Numbered from the stretch's first letter, positions 42,806-52,071 are shown. The stretch: 64,000 nucleotides of DNA from SZUA-430 sp964561925 (GCA_964561925.1 CAZLRW010000001.1:1-64000), one strand, 5' to 3'. The notes: generated by a model from the letters alone, not told the origin. A program made the numbers and translations.

Positions 42806-43119
42806 AAGACCCACTCGAAAGTGCGGTCGCGTCCGGGGAGGCGCGCTTTAGGCAAAGCTTTGTGCTCGAAGAAACAGACTTCATCGAAGTGCCCAAGCGC
42901 TTTCGGCGGTTTTACCGCCGGTGGCGTGGCGTGGGCGACGTCCTTGCCCCCAACGAGGTCCTGTGCCCGGTGTGTAAGGTTGTCATCCGCTCGACCAAGG
43001 AATTGCGCGTGGGAGACCGCGTTTACTGTATGCCCTGCATGTCGCGGCTTGAGGTCGTAGAAGAGGGCGGTAAGCTCGTCGGTAGAGTCATCTACGGCGA
43101 TGCGGATGTTGAACACTAG
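42802..43119 (+). CDS. small zinc-ribbon protein
   Basis: 105 residues. CPVC and CMPC, about 22 residues apart, make a zinc ribbon or rubredoxin-like knuckle in the C-terminal half. The N-terminus is basic (KRFRRFYRRWRG). It may pass electrons to, or hold, the diiron partners encoded before it. ATGA overlap with the preceding gene. Confidence 0.6.
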   Translation: MKDPLESAVASGEARFRQSFVLEETDFIEVPKRFRRFYRRWRGVGDVLAPNEVLCPVCKVVIRSTKELRVGDRVYCMPCMSRLEVVEEGGKLVGRVIYGDADVEH

Positions 43120-43120
43120 G

Positions 43121-43139
43121 TCCGCGCCAGTGGCGCGGA
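43121..43139 (+). terminator. short GC hairpin
   Basis: TCCGCGCC, AGT, GGCGCGGA, then TGATTTGATTT. A possible attenuator or terminator between the zinc-ribbon and RIC genes. Confidence 0.5.
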
Positions 43140-43247
43140 TGATTTGATTTACCGCATGGCCGCGGCAGCAGCCCCGGCCTAGTCATGATGCTCGAAAGCT
43201 GATTGGGCAGACCGCAGGGCATTTTCCGGCGTTGAAGGAGCTACCAC

Positions 43248-43934
43248 GTGACGATGGTGAAGACAGAGTTTCGGGAACGCATGGTGGGCGATATCGCCGC
43301 GCAAGTTGCCGGTGCCACGACGATATTTCGCAAACACAAGATCGACTTCTGTTGCGGCGGAGTTGTTTCGCTGGCGGAGGCGGCTGCAAGGAAAGGTTTG
43401 GACGTCGCACAGCTCGAAGCTGCGCTGGCCGCGCTTGGCGCAGCACGGCCGGAAGCGCCACAGGAGACCCACGCCCTCGTTGATCACATATTTGCGCGCT
43501 ACCACGAGACGCACCGCCGTGAGCTGCCCGAACTGGTGAAACTCGCGCGCCGCGTCGAGGCCGTTCATCGCGATCACCCGGATGTTCCTCGAGGTCTTGC
43601 CGACCGACTTTTACGCGCTCAGCTTGAACTGCAGGATCATATGACGAAGGAAGAACAGGTGCTGTTTCCCGCCATGCAAGCCAACTATCCGGGGTCGCTC
43701 GATATGCCGATCTTCGTCATGCGACGCGAACACGACGATCACGCCCAAACGATCCGTGCGTTCGAATCAATGACGCGAGAGTTCACGCCACCCGATGATG
43801 CGTGCCGCTCCTGGCAGACCCTCTACACAGGCCTGGAGAAGCTGGTGCGCGATCTAACCGAACACATACATCTGGAGAACAACGTTTTGTTCCAGCGTTT
43901 CGAAAGGGCGCCGGAAAAAAGACACGAGCGGTAA
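43248..43934 (+). CDS. RIC-family iron-sulfur cluster repair diiron protein
   Basis: 228 residues from GTG 43248 (AAGGAG seven bases upstream). N-terminal ScdA/DUF542 domain with DFCCGG, then a hemerythrin-like domain with the His/Glu set (HALVDHIFARYHETH, HMTKEEQVLFPAM, MRREHDDH, HIHLENNVLF). YtfE/ScdA/NorA proteins repair Fe-S clusters damaged by NO or peroxide and may release NO-bound iron. Consistent with FNR-type control. Confidence 0.9.
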   Translation: MTMVKTEFRERMVGDIAAQVAGATTIFRKHKIDFCCGGVVSLAEAAARKGLDVAQLEAALAALGAARPEAPQETHALVDHIFARYHETHRRELPELVKLARRVEAVHRDHPDVPRGLADRLLRAQLELQDHMTKEEQVLFPAMQANYPGSLDMPIFVMRREHDDHAQTIRAFESMTREFTPPDDACRSWQTLYTGLEKLVRDLTEHIHLENNVLFQRFERAPEKRHER

Positions 43935-43964
43935 AAAGAAACAACGGATGTCTGAGAAAGTCCT

Positions 43965-44450
43965 ATGAACCCGTCGGAGCCCGCCTCGCCAGCTTGTTCC
44001 GCTCACGTTTCGTCCGATTCTTACATGGGTTATGCGGACCTTGACGAGTTGGCGAGTTCGCTGAACACGCTTCTGGAAGCAGAGCGCGCAGGGGCGCGCG
44101 TCGCCGTTGAGAGCCTCCCCGCAGCGCGCTCGGATGGAGACGCCAATCTCATCCGCATCATTCATCACGACGAAGGTCGTTGGTGCGAGATGCTTGCGGC
44201 CGAACTGCGGCGTCTGGGCGTAACGCCAACCACGCAGACCGGTGCGTTCTATGACAAGGCTGTGGCGATCGCAGATATTGCAGAGCGTCTTGCCTTTCTG
44301 AACCGCGGGCAGGCCTGGGTCGTGCGAAAGCTCGAAGAACTGCTGCCCAGGGTGCGCGATGGCGCGCTCCACGCGAACTTGGTCGCGATGCGCGACGGCC
44401 ACCTACGCAACATTGCGGCGACGCATGCGCGGCTTGCCACGCGGAAGTAA
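43965..44450 (+). CDS. DUF6306-like helical protein
   Basis: 161 residues. MGYADLDELASSLNTLLEAE, then GARVAVESL and IIHHDEGRWCEML are the pattern of DUF6306, a ferritin/hemerythrin-like helical family with a possible HH-E metal site. Function unknown. It closes the diiron operon, 30 bases behind the RIC gene. Confidence 0.65.
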   Translation: MNPSEPASPACSAHVSSDSYMGYADLDELASSLNTLLEAERAGARVAVESLPAARSDGDANLIRIIHHDEGRWCEMLAAELRRLGVTPTTQTGAFYDKAVAIADIAERLAFLNRGQAWVVRKLEELLPRVRDGALHANLVAMRDGHLRNIAATHARLATRK

Positions 44451-44512
44451 TCGCGCATCGACCGACTCCTGCCTTTCCGCAGGGGTAGTGCTGTGGGAAT
44501 ATCCTCAACTTG

Positions 44513-44526
44513 TTGACGTCGATCAA
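44513..44526. promoter_or_regulatory. FNR/FixK-like box
   Basis: TTGAC-GTCG-ATCAA, centred about 41 bases before the start codon at 44561, so the transcript would be nearly leaderless if activated from the usual -41.5 position. Confidence 0.55.
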
Positions 44527-44560
44527 AGCGAAGTAGACTGCGGTTTACGAGTTTTCGGCG

Positions 44561-45265
44561 ATGTCGCTCGTGCAGCTATCAAGAATTGATGACGTAGCTG
44601 TGGCCACCTTTGCACGGCCGCCGGCGAATGCGTTCAACCTTGATCTGGTGGAAGAGTTTTCGGCGGAGTTGGAAGCGTTAACGCGCGCCCCGCCGCGAAA
44701 CGGCTTAATCGTGACGGGCAGCGGTGCGGCTTTTTCAGGCGGTGTCGATTTCAAGGAGGCGCCGCGGTATTCGCCAGAGCAACGGCGACGCATGGTGCAA
44801 GCTATCAATCGCACCATCACGCTTCTGTACGGATTTTCGGGTGCGACTGTTGCCGCCGTCAACGGTCACGCGATCGGCGGGGCATTCGTCGTGATGCTCG
44901 GCTGCGACGCGCGACTGGGCGTGCAGTCGGCGAACACCAAACTCGCGCTCAGCGAGGTGACCGCCGGGATCCCCTATCCCGCGTGCCCTATGGAAGTCGT
45001 GAAGGCCGAACTGGAGCCCCAAGCGCGGCGTGTCCTCGTGCTGACCGGGAGCGCGATCTCGCCTGATGAGGCGCGTTCGCTCGGCATTCTAGATGAACTT
45101 GTTTCCCCGGACCGGTTGATCGCTCGCGCTGTTGAAGTGGCGAAGCAGCGTTCCGCGCTTCCCTCCTATCTGCGCGTCAAGGAGCAATTGAAGCGGGATA
45201 GGCTGCGTCGCATGGGGGAGATCGTTGAAGCGGGCGACGATCCGATGCTGGCGCACTGGATATGA
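44561..45265 (+). CDS. enoyl-CoA hydratase-like protein
   Basis: 234 residues, shorter than usual at both ends. GSGAAFSGGVDF and VNGHAIGGAFVVMLGCDARL mark the crotonase fold; the second catalytic Glu region (SEVTAGIPYPACPMEV) departs from the family. No ribosome site is seen, in keeping with a near-leaderless transcript. Confidence 0.75.
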   Translation: MSLVQLSRIDDVAVATFARPPANAFNLDLVEEFSAELEALTRAPPRNGLIVTGSGAAFSGGVDFKEAPRYSPEQRRRMVQAINRTITLLYGFSGATVAAVNGHAIGGAFVVMLGCDARLGVQSANTKLALSEVTAGIPYPACPMEVVKAELEPQARRVLVLTGSAISPDEARSLGILDELVSPDRLIARAVEVAKQRSALPSYLRVKEQLKRDRLRRMGEIVEAGDDPMLAHWI

Positions 45266-45289
45266 TTGCGCGCCGGGCGATGATGCCCG

Positions 45290-45940
45290 TCAAAACGCAA
45301 CGAGAGCACGTCTTAGAATCGAGATCGCTTCGGCTCGGATGGGCTTGAGATTCGTTAACGGATTGACCAGGATTTGAATGCTGGCGCCGAGCAACAAACT
45401 GCCGATCGTAAGCGCGCAGGCGTCGGCATCGACATCGTGGCGGACTTCACCCCGCGCTTGGCCTTGACTGAGCAGCGCGCGAAGGCTGACGCGCACGCGT
45501 TCGTGCGAGGCGGCAAAGAGTTCGCGCAGTGCCGTCGCGTCTGCGACGGTCGCAGCGAGGAGCATGAAGTAGGCCGCACCATCCTGTTCTTCGGTCTGCG
45601 CGCACAAGTGGGCATCGATATAGCGTGCGATAGCGTCGAACGCGGGCATCCGATCGATGCCCTCGGCCTGCATGAGTGTCTCGCGCTTATGGTGCAGATA
45701 GGCGATCACAGCCTCGATCAGGCCACGTTTGGACCCAAAGCGTTGCGTAACCAGGCCCCGGCTCAGGCCCGCCACTTTGCCGATTTCCTCGAACGTCGCG
45801 GCACTCACGCCGCGCTCTGCGACGATCTTGAGTGTGGCTTCGACCAGCAGCCGCTCCGACGCGTCCCGGCGCTCTGCTTGCGATCGGCGCAGGCGCGGGA
45901 GGGTGGCTGGCGTCGCCGGTTGATCTTGCGTGCCCGTCAT
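45290..45940 (-). CDS. TetR/AcrR regulator, last gene of the FAD-oxidoreductase operon
   Basis: 216 residues. HTH: LLVEATLKIVAERGVSAATF, then LSRGLVTQRFGSKRGLIEAV. It overlaps the preceding small gene by four bases, so it is co-transcribed with the operon it may control. Confidence 0.8.
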   Translation of the reverse strand: MTGTQDQPATPATLPRLRRSQAERRDASERLLVEATLKIVAERGVSAATFEEIGKVAGLSRGLVTQRFGSKRGLIEAVIAYLHHKRETLMQAEGIDRMPAFDAIARYIDAHLCAQTEEQDGAAYFMLLAATVADATALRELFAASHERVRVSLRALLSQGQARGEVRHDVDADACALTIGSLLLGASIQILVNPLTNLKPIRAEAISILRRALVAF

Positions 45941-46317
45941 TTCTTCTCAAACGCACGGGTTGTCGCGGAGACCGGCTGGGCGTCGGGGACTGAGGTGTCA
46001 GACGCGCTGTGCAGCCCAAGCAAGCGGATCGTCCTGAACCACGCCAAGAGCACGACGAACACGACGATCGACCACGCCATGTGAAGAAGCTGCATGAACG
46101 TCGTGTGCGTGGCGATGAACTCGCAGGCCTCTCTTGTCGAGGCTGTCTCCAGAATCTTCGCCCAGTCGTCGCGCTGGATTTTCACTTCGTATTCCCATGG
46201 CGCGGGCGAATCGACGACACCGCTCAACAGCATGATCTCATCCTTGCGCCTGATACGTGCCTTGCCCAGGTTCATGACAAGTTGGCGGTCGCCGAGTCCT
46301 TCTGACCAGAAACGCAT
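45937..46317 (-). CDS. small membrane protein of unknown family (paralogue 1)
   Basis: 126 residues from ATG 46317 with AAAAGGGAG upstream. The soluble N-terminus (MRFWSEGLGDRQLVMNLG) resembles that of the next upstream gene, and a membrane segment lies at about 79-98 (LLHMAWSIVVFVVLLAWF). Probably anchored, facing the cytoplasm. Confidence 0.6.
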   Translation of the reverse strand: MRFWSEGLGDRQLVMNLGKARIRRKDEIMLLSGVVDSPAPWEYEVKIQRDDWAKILETASTREACEFIATHTTFMQLLHMAWSIVVFVVLLAWFRTIRLLGLHSASDTSVPDAQPVSATTRAFEKK

Positions 46318-46318
46318 T

Positions 46319-46630
46319 CTAGGCTCCCTTTTTAGGCTGCCGCCTTCCAAAAAGCAGGGACACGAGAATGCCGGGCGCGCGCAGAAGGAGCCGTCCGAGG
46401 AACGGAAGCAGCAATCCGCCGCGCTCGGCCAAGAACTTCGCCGTCTCCGGCCGGGCAAGTATGTCAAGGAAGTCGGCAAGGTCGTTTGGTCCAAGCCGGA
46501 TTGCATAGCGCCAGCAAACGGGCTCGATCTCGCCTTCCATCGTCAGCAAGTCCGGCTTGACGTGCAACGTCGCATCCGGAAGTACGAGCGGGAGCCTTAG
46601 CTTGCCGAGGCCGCGTGACCAGACAATCAT
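46319..46630 (-). CDS. small protein of unknown family (paralogue 2)
   Basis: 103 residues. MIVWSRGLGKLRLPLVLPDA and PVCWRYAIRLGPNDLADFLD align by eye with paralogue 1 (W-S-x-GLG, W-x-Y, DD/ND spacing). A hydrophobic amphipathic C-terminus replaces the membrane helix. It overlaps the oxidoreductase gene by four bases. Confidence 0.6.
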   Translation of the reverse strand: MIVWSRGLGKLRLPLVLPDATLHVKPDLLTMEGEIEPVCWRYAIRLGPNDLADFLDILARPETAKFLAERGGLLLPFLGRLLLRAPGILVSLLFGRRQPKKGA

Positions 46631-48276
46631 AAGAGGAACCCTTTCTCACGGGCGGCAGTCACGGATGCGGGCTCGTTCCACCAAATCTTCAGCCCAAGAT
46701 CCTCAGCGACCACCTTGGCTGCGTTGTAGCCGCCGCCGAACGTGATCATGCCGCCGGGAAATGTGCTCGCGCCGCAGACATAGAGATTCTCGATCGGTGT
46801 CTTATAGGACGAGCACTGCACATTCGGGCGCGAATAGCCCATCTGCGTCATGATGTAAGCGCCGTGCTTGAATGAGCCGCGCTTCATCTGCGGAATCTTC
46901 ATTTCGATGTGGACCGGCGTGTAGTCATAGCGTCGCACTATGCTTCCGGGATCGAAGTCGGTCATGTGGCTCGCCATCGCTGCGATCAGCCTGTCGCCGT
47001 ATTGTGTCGCGAGCGTACTCCAGTCCCCGGACGCAGGTGCGTAAGGCACGCACGCCTCGATGCGGCAGACCGCACCTTCGGGATCCGTCTCCCACGGCGC
47101 GAGGCCCGGATCCACGTCCGTGGTGAAGGTGACGTGGCCGACGTCATGCAGCAGGCGCTTGTCCATCACTTCGCTGATATGACGAACGACATCCTCGGGC
47201 GTCTCCACGCCGAAGACACGGATAAAGGCCTTTGCCACGCCTGGGTCGCTGGTTTCCGCCTTGAAGTGCGGCCTCTTGCGCAGGGCGAGGTGACAAAGGA
47301 ACAGTGAGCTTTGCTCCCATTCCCAATTGCGCGCCGTGTTCAGGCAGAGCTTTGAGCGTTTCGCGACTTCGTGTTCCGGGATGAACGTTCCGAAGGTTGT
47401 GACCGGATCGGTCGACGTGACGATGGCGCGTGCATTGATGCGGGTGATCGGCCCGTCCGTGCCCGTCGGCGCGATCTCCACCGCTTTGGCGGCGCCGTTC
47501 TCCACGATGAAGCGCTTGACCTCGTGGTTCTCGCACACTTCCATGCCAGCAACGATGCCCGCCTTCTGCAGCGTGGAGGACAGGCGATGCGATCCGCCCT
47601 TGACCAGGGTCGCGTTCAGCATGCGGTTGAAATAGAGCGGGACCAAATAGCTGGAATTCGACTCCTTCGGATCGATGCCCCACATGCAAATGAGATAGAG
47701 CAGCAGTGCGCTCAACGCTGGCGTCTCGAAGCCCCAGCTTTCGCAAATTTCCGCCGGCGTCATCTCCGACACCTTCAGAATTCTCTGTCCAAGCTCGCTC
47801 TCCATATATGTGGCGGCGAGCTGCGCGGAACCTACGGGGCGGCCGTAGGTCGACGGGATAAGATACTCGTCGGCGATTTCCTTGTAGGCGAGGTAAATCT
47901 CGCGATATCGCTCGGCGTCCTTCTTCGAGAAGCGGGCGATTGACGCGACCGATCGCTCCAGGTCAGCGTAGAGCGTCAGCGCGTCTCCGTTCTTCTTCAG
48001 GAGGGATGCCTCTGCCTCGGGGCGGATATAAACGCAGCCATCTTCCTCAAGGCCCAGGTCGCGATAAGGCGGCGCCACATCCAGCATCAGCATATAGTTG
48101 GCGTGGAGGTTGAAGCGGTAACCTGAGAACTCCTCAGTCACGAGAGCGCCGCCGGTCTCGTGACGGCGCTCCACGACAAGGACTTTCGCGCCGGCGCGCG
48201 CGAGATAAGCGCCTGTCGTGAGGCCGTTATGACCCGCGCCAACCACGACGATGTCGTATTGTTTTTGTTCGGTCAT
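46627..48276 (-). CDS. phytoene-desaturase-like FAD oxidoreductase (copy 1)
   Basis: 549 residues. N-terminal dinucleotide motif IVVVGAGHNGLTTGAYLARA with ERR at the end of the second strand, and the C-terminal FAD motif GASTFPGGMITFGGGYNAAK. Related to CrtI/amine-oxidase flavoproteins. No carotenoid genes lie nearby, so the substrate is open: a polyunsaturated lipid or isoprenoid is possible. Confidence 0.8.
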   Translation of the reverse strand: MTEQKQYDIVVVGAGHNGLTTGAYLARAGAKVLVVERRHETGGALVTEEFSGYRFNLHANYMLMLDVAPPYRDLGLEEDGCVYIRPEAEASLLKKNGDALTLYADLERSVASIARFSKKDAERYREIYLAYKEIADEYLIPSTYGRPVGSAQLAATYMESELGQRILKVSEMTPAEICESWGFETPALSALLLYLICMWGIDPKESNSSYLVPLYFNRMLNATLVKGGSHRLSSTLQKAGIVAGMEVCENHEVKRFIVENGAAKAVEIAPTGTDGPITRINARAIVTSTDPVTTFGTFIPEHEVAKRSKLCLNTARNWEWEQSSLFLCHLALRKRPHFKAETSDPGVAKAFIRVFGVETPEDVVRHISEVMDKRLLHDVGHVTFTTDVDPGLAPWETDPEGAVCRIEACVPYAPASGDWSTLATQYGDRLIAAMASHMTDFDPGSIVRRYDYTPVHIEMKIPQMKRGSFKHGAYIMTQMGYSRPNVQCSSYKTPIENLYVCGASTFPGGMITFGGGYNAAKVVAEDLGLKIWWNEPASVTAAREKGFLL

Positions 48277-48298
48277 CTCGAAGCCCTCTCGCCGTTGC

Positions 48299-50002
48299 TT
48301 AGTCGACGGTGAAACGCTGCGTCACACCTTCGCGGCGCAGAAGTTCGGCCGCGCCCTGGAAAGCGACGCCTTTCCACCACTCCGGCTTGTTCTTCTCGAC
48401 GTCTGCCATCACCACATTTGCCGCCAGCGTGCCGGCACCGAGGTTCGTGTAGTTGGCTGTGCCGCCGGACTGGCAGATATAGAACTTGTCGATCGGCGTG
48501 CGTGGCGCGTTGCAGCCAGCGAACGGTTTCCAACTCCACATTTGAGCTTCGGTCAGCGAGCCGCTCGGATGCATGTTCCCGCCGCAATGCGGATTGCGGC
48601 GAACATAATCATGCGGCGTATTCACATATCGTGCGATCTTCGCCGTCTTGAGGTTCGGCATGTATTGGGCCAGAACGTCTTCCACTTTGTCGGCATAGGA
48701 TTCGCGCAACTCGTCCCACTTGCCAGGCCCGCCTTGCGATCTGAGTTCGTAAGGCACATTGGCCCAAGTCAGAACCGTGTACTGCCCCGGCGGCGCTTGC
48801 GTGCGGTCGGCGATGCAGTAGTTAAAGGCGGCGCCCCAGACGATCGGTGGATCGAGCGGGACGTCGCGCACCATGCACGAACTGACAAGGCGTTCGGCAT
48901 CCTCCATCGTCTCGGCGCCGAAATTGTAGACGAACGTGTTGTTGACCTCAGGGAACTTCTTAGCGCATGCGAACTGCGGTCGCTCGCTCATCACATAGTA
49001 GTTCGTGAACAGACTCGATCCGCGGTAGTCGAAGCGCTTCAGAGCCACGCGCGCCGACACCGGCAGATGTTCCTCGCCGATCAGCTTGAAAAACGTAGGC
49101 CTTGCGCTGACGTCGCTCATCACAGCCTTAGAGGCTTTGAACTCAGCGTTGGGATAGGTCGCCCGGCTGTCGAGAACAACGCCGGTCGCCTTGCCGGACT
49201 CGACGGTCACCTTGTCGACAGGGCAGTTGTAAAAAATCTTGCCGCCGTGATGAACAAAGCAGCGGACGAGTGCATGCGTTAGATCATGGCTGCCGCCCCG
49301 CGCAGTATAGCCACCGTCGGCCGTGAAGATTGTCAGGAAGTTTAGCACGACAAGCGGACCGGAAAGGCGACTGCTAATGACGTCGAGGCCGGATGTTCCC
49401 GCATAACTTAAGACTGCCAGCTTGATCTGGTCGCTTTCGAACAGCGCATCGACGAGCTGAAAGCCCGTCATCCAAAGCCAATCCTTGGGCAGAACAGGAA
49501 CGTCACCCAACGCAGCCAAGAAGTCGAGGAAGCCCTCGTCGGTATGCGGTGTCACGTAGCCCTGGTGAGCCATTAGCGGCACTGTTGGGCCAAAGAAGTT
49601 GGCGATTTTGCGAAACGTCTCGGCGTCTTTCGGCGATACCCGGAGCCATGCCTCATACGTCTCGCGCGCGCTACGCCGCGAGAATAGAACCGCATTGCCG
49701 TCGAGGAACGGATAGAAGTAACCGTACTTGGAGTCAGGTGGAGCCAGAAGTTCGAGTCCAAAGCGTTCGAGCTCAAGATCGACGAACGCTGGACCGTAGT
49801 GCGGCATCAGAAGCGATGCGTGAACATTGAGCTTCACGCCCGGATGCAGGACCTCTTCGGTCGAGCAGAAGGTTCCCGACTCATCTCGGCGTTCAAAGAT
49901 CGCAGTGCTAAAGCCCGCTTTCTGGAGATACGCGCCGGCTGCAAGTCCATTCACGCCGCCGCCAACGATGATGACGTCGTATTGCGATTTGAGACCAGCC
50001 AT
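48299..50002 (-). CDS. phytoene-desaturase-like FAD oxidoreductase (copy 2)
   Basis: 567 residues, first gene of the operon. VIIVGGGVNGLAAGAYLQKA and the C-terminal CQSGGTANYTNLGAGTLAAN. Same plan as copy 1 but strongly diverged, as for heteromeric or sequential desaturases. A perfect FNR-type box lies upstream at 50067-50080. Confidence 0.8.
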   Translation of the reverse strand: MAGLKSQYDVIIVGGGVNGLAAGAYLQKAGFSTAIFERRDESGTFCSTEEVLHPGVKLNVHASLLMPHYGPAFVDLELERFGLELLAPPDSKYGYFYPFLDGNAVLFSRRSARETYEAWLRVSPKDAETFRKIANFFGPTVPLMAHQGYVTPHTDEGFLDFLAALGDVPVLPKDWLWMTGFQLVDALFESDQIKLAVLSYAGTSGLDVISSRLSGPLVVLNFLTIFTADGGYTARGGSHDLTHALVRCFVHHGGKIFYNCPVDKVTVESGKATGVVLDSRATYPNAEFKASKAVMSDVSARPTFFKLIGEEHLPVSARVALKRFDYRGSSLFTNYYVMSERPQFACAKKFPEVNNTFVYNFGAETMEDAERLVSSCMVRDVPLDPPIVWGAAFNYCIADRTQAPPGQYTVLTWANVPYELRSQGGPGKWDELRESYADKVEDVLAQYMPNLKTAKIARYVNTPHDYVRRNPHCGGNMHPSGSLTEAQMWSWKPFAGCNAPRTPIDKFYICQSGGTANYTNLGAGTLAANVVMADVEKNKPEWWKGVAFQGAAELLRREGVTQRFTVD

Positions 50003-50066
50003 ACAGTCGCCTCTTCCGATGCAGGGGCTATTGTTGGCTGGCTAACAAATAAGTAGCGCCTGCGCG

Positions 50067-50080
50067 TTGATCTGAATCAA
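50067..50080. promoter_or_regulatory. perfect FNR/FixK box
   Basis: TTGAT-CTGA-ATCAA, an exact match to the TTGAT-N4-ATCAA consensus, 65 bases before the first oxidoreductase gene. Confidence 0.75.
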
Positions 50081-50201
50081 AGCGGTGCAGTCATCGTTGC
50101 GCGCGGCCGGAACCATCGACGAGCTCATTCACGCAAGCGGTCATGATTTGCGACTTCGACACAGTCACACCACTTAGCTCAAGAGCACTTTGCGAAGGTG
50201 C

Positions 50202-50649
50202 TCATTGAGGAACAGACCCCAAGGCGAAATCGTCCGGCATGCGAATGCCGTCGATCTGAATAAGCACGCGATTGCCCTCGAGCCCCCGGACGTTGAAGCC
50301 GCTGTTCCCGTCCCGCCCGAGCGACGAACTCGCGGCCGAGAAGCGCGAGGGGTTTGCGCGCACGGAAACACCCGGCTCGAAGCGCACGATGTCCTTCACG
50401 TCGGCCGCCATGTTATCGTCGATTTCTTTCGACGTGATGACGGTGACGGTGGCGGGCACCTCGTCGGCCTTGCGTTTCTGCCGCGTGGCGGGTGACGGTG
50501 ACCTTTTCCACGGGCTGTTGGCGCGTCTCGCCCTTTGGCTCGGCCGCTGCTTGAGGCTGCTCGTCGTCCGCTTGAGCCTGCACCGCGCAAACAAGCGCTA
50601 TTGCGACAGCTAAGACCGGGAACTTCCTTACACGGCGCCCTCTCACCAA
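50202..50649 (-). pseudogene. TonB-dependent receptor N-terminus, frameshifted and truncated
   Basis: One frame gives a signal peptide (residues 9-27) and VEKVTVTRHA; after a shift near 50485 the other frame continues as the plug domain: VPATVTVITSKEIDDNMAAD, VRFEPGVSVR, GFNVRGLEGNRVLIQIDGIR. This is the heme/hemoglobin-type receptor plug. The beta barrel (about 600 residues) is missing beyond 50202. Confidence 0.8.
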
Positions 50650-50838
50650 AGTTCAGTATCGATTGCCGATCCTGAGAACGATTTCAACGTCTCTGCGCAT
50701 GATGTCGTCAGCTCTTTGCATCCCAGGCGCGAGAGCGGCACGCCAAGCGCAATTCGGCGGCGAGTAGCTCGATAGGCGAAACGGCGTGCGATAAGGTCGC
50801 GAAGCGCTTCTTGCGCGACGCTCGCCGATGTGTCCGAG

Positions 50839-51999
50839 TCAAAGTGACCTCGCGATCAAGTTTCGATGCGTTTCATTCGTTCCGGAATAGATGCTGGCGG
50901 CCCGCGTGGCGAGTAATTTCCGTGTCGCGAATGCGCCTTCCGACAGGTGTACCGGATCCGGGCCGATCAGCACCGGTGCGGCGAGTGGACCGGCAGCGTC
51001 GAAGGCGACCTCGGTGATCTTTTGGTGAAGTTCCGACGCAAGTGTCTTCATCATAGACGCTTGCGCGTCGGTGACGGCGTCTTGCGCGGTCGCGTTCAGA
51101 GTCGACAGTTCAACGGCTTCAAACGCCTCAAGCTGGCACTTTAGCTCGCTTAGCTTGAGCGCCAGGTCGCTGTCGTATGGTGCGTAAGCTTTGATCGTGG
51201 CGGCGGCGCGACGGGAGGCGCGGCGCAACAGCCCGGTCGTCGTGTTGCTCGCGCGGGCAAAGCGCATGAGCAAGCGTGCGGCCGCCCATCCTTCGTTCTC
51301 CTGACCGACCCGATCCGCTACGGGCACGCACACGTCGTCGAAGTGAACTTCACAGAACTCGTCATCTCCGGCGATGGAGCGGATCGGCTTGACCGCAACG
51401 CCGGGCAACGACATGTCAACCAGCAAAAATGTAATGCCGGCCTGCGGCCGCGCGCCGGCGGCCGTGCGCACAAGAGCGAACATTCGATTGGCGAGGTGTG
51501 CGCCCGTCGTCCAGATCTTCGATCCGTTGACGATGTACTGATCGCCCGCGCGTTCCGCGCGCGTCTGCAGGGCTGCGAGATCGGATCCGGCGCCGACCTC
51601 TGAGAATCCTTGGCACCACAAATCGCTGCCGTCGAGGATCGAATGCAAGTACTTGCTTCTCTGTTCCTCCGTTCCCATGGCGATGAGCAGCGGCCCGACG
51701 TTACGGACGCCGCCGGCAAATAGAATAGGGGCGTCGTTCTCGGCACACTCGCGCTCGAAGGCGAGTCGCTGTGCGGGAGACCAGCCTGTACCGCCGAATG
51801 GCGCCGGCCACGCGGGCGCGATCCACCCCTTCGAATAGAGGCGGCGATGCCATTCGCGGCAAGCGCCGATGTCAGAGTGCACGCCGACCGTGTCGCGGCC
51901 CGCCTGCCGCAAATCTTCGGTCAGCGCGGCTGCAAGAAAACAGCGCACCTCACAGACGAATTCGTCGGAAACTCGCCAAGGGTTTGGTCTCGCGGGCAT
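50839..51999 (-). CDS. acyl-CoA dehydrogenase
   Basis: 386 residues. QGFSEVGAGSDLAALQTRAE, IWTTGAHLANRMF, and the C-terminal SIYSGTNETHRNLIARSL, with Ser at the usual catalytic Glu position. It diverges from the dehydrogenase at 52137 over a 137-base region with an FNR-like box and the TGACAAATTGTCA palindrome. Confidence 0.8.
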   Translation of the reverse strand: MPARPNPWRVSDEFVCEVRCFLAAALTEDLRQAGRDTVGVHSDIGACREWHRRLYSKGWIAPAWPAPFGGTGWSPAQRLAFERECAENDAPILFAGGVRNVGPLLIAMGTEEQRSKYLHSILDGSDLWCQGFSEVGAGSDLAALQTRAERAGDQYIVNGSKIWTTGAHLANRMFALVRTAAGARPQAGITFLLVDMSLPGVAVKPIRSIAGDDEFCEVHFDDVCVPVADRVGQENEGWAAARLLMRFARASNTTTGLLRRASRRAAATIKAYAPYDSDLALKLSELKCQLEAFEAVELSTLNATAQDAVTDAQASMMKTLASELHQKITEVAFDAAGPLAAPVLIGPDPVHLSEGAFATRKLLATRAASIYSGTNETHRNLIARSL

Positions 52000-52037
52000 G
52001 GCTACCGCTAATTTTGGACAAGATTGCGGTGTTCGAC

Positions 52038-52051
52038 TTGATTCAGGTCAA
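52038..52051. promoter_or_regulatory. FNR/FixK-like box
   Basis: TTGAT-TCAG-GTCAA, the same 14 bases as at 41004-41017, placed between divergent acyl-CoA dehydrogenase genes. Confidence 0.65.
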
Positions 52052-52071
52052 TGCCCCTGAGTGCAATAGAC

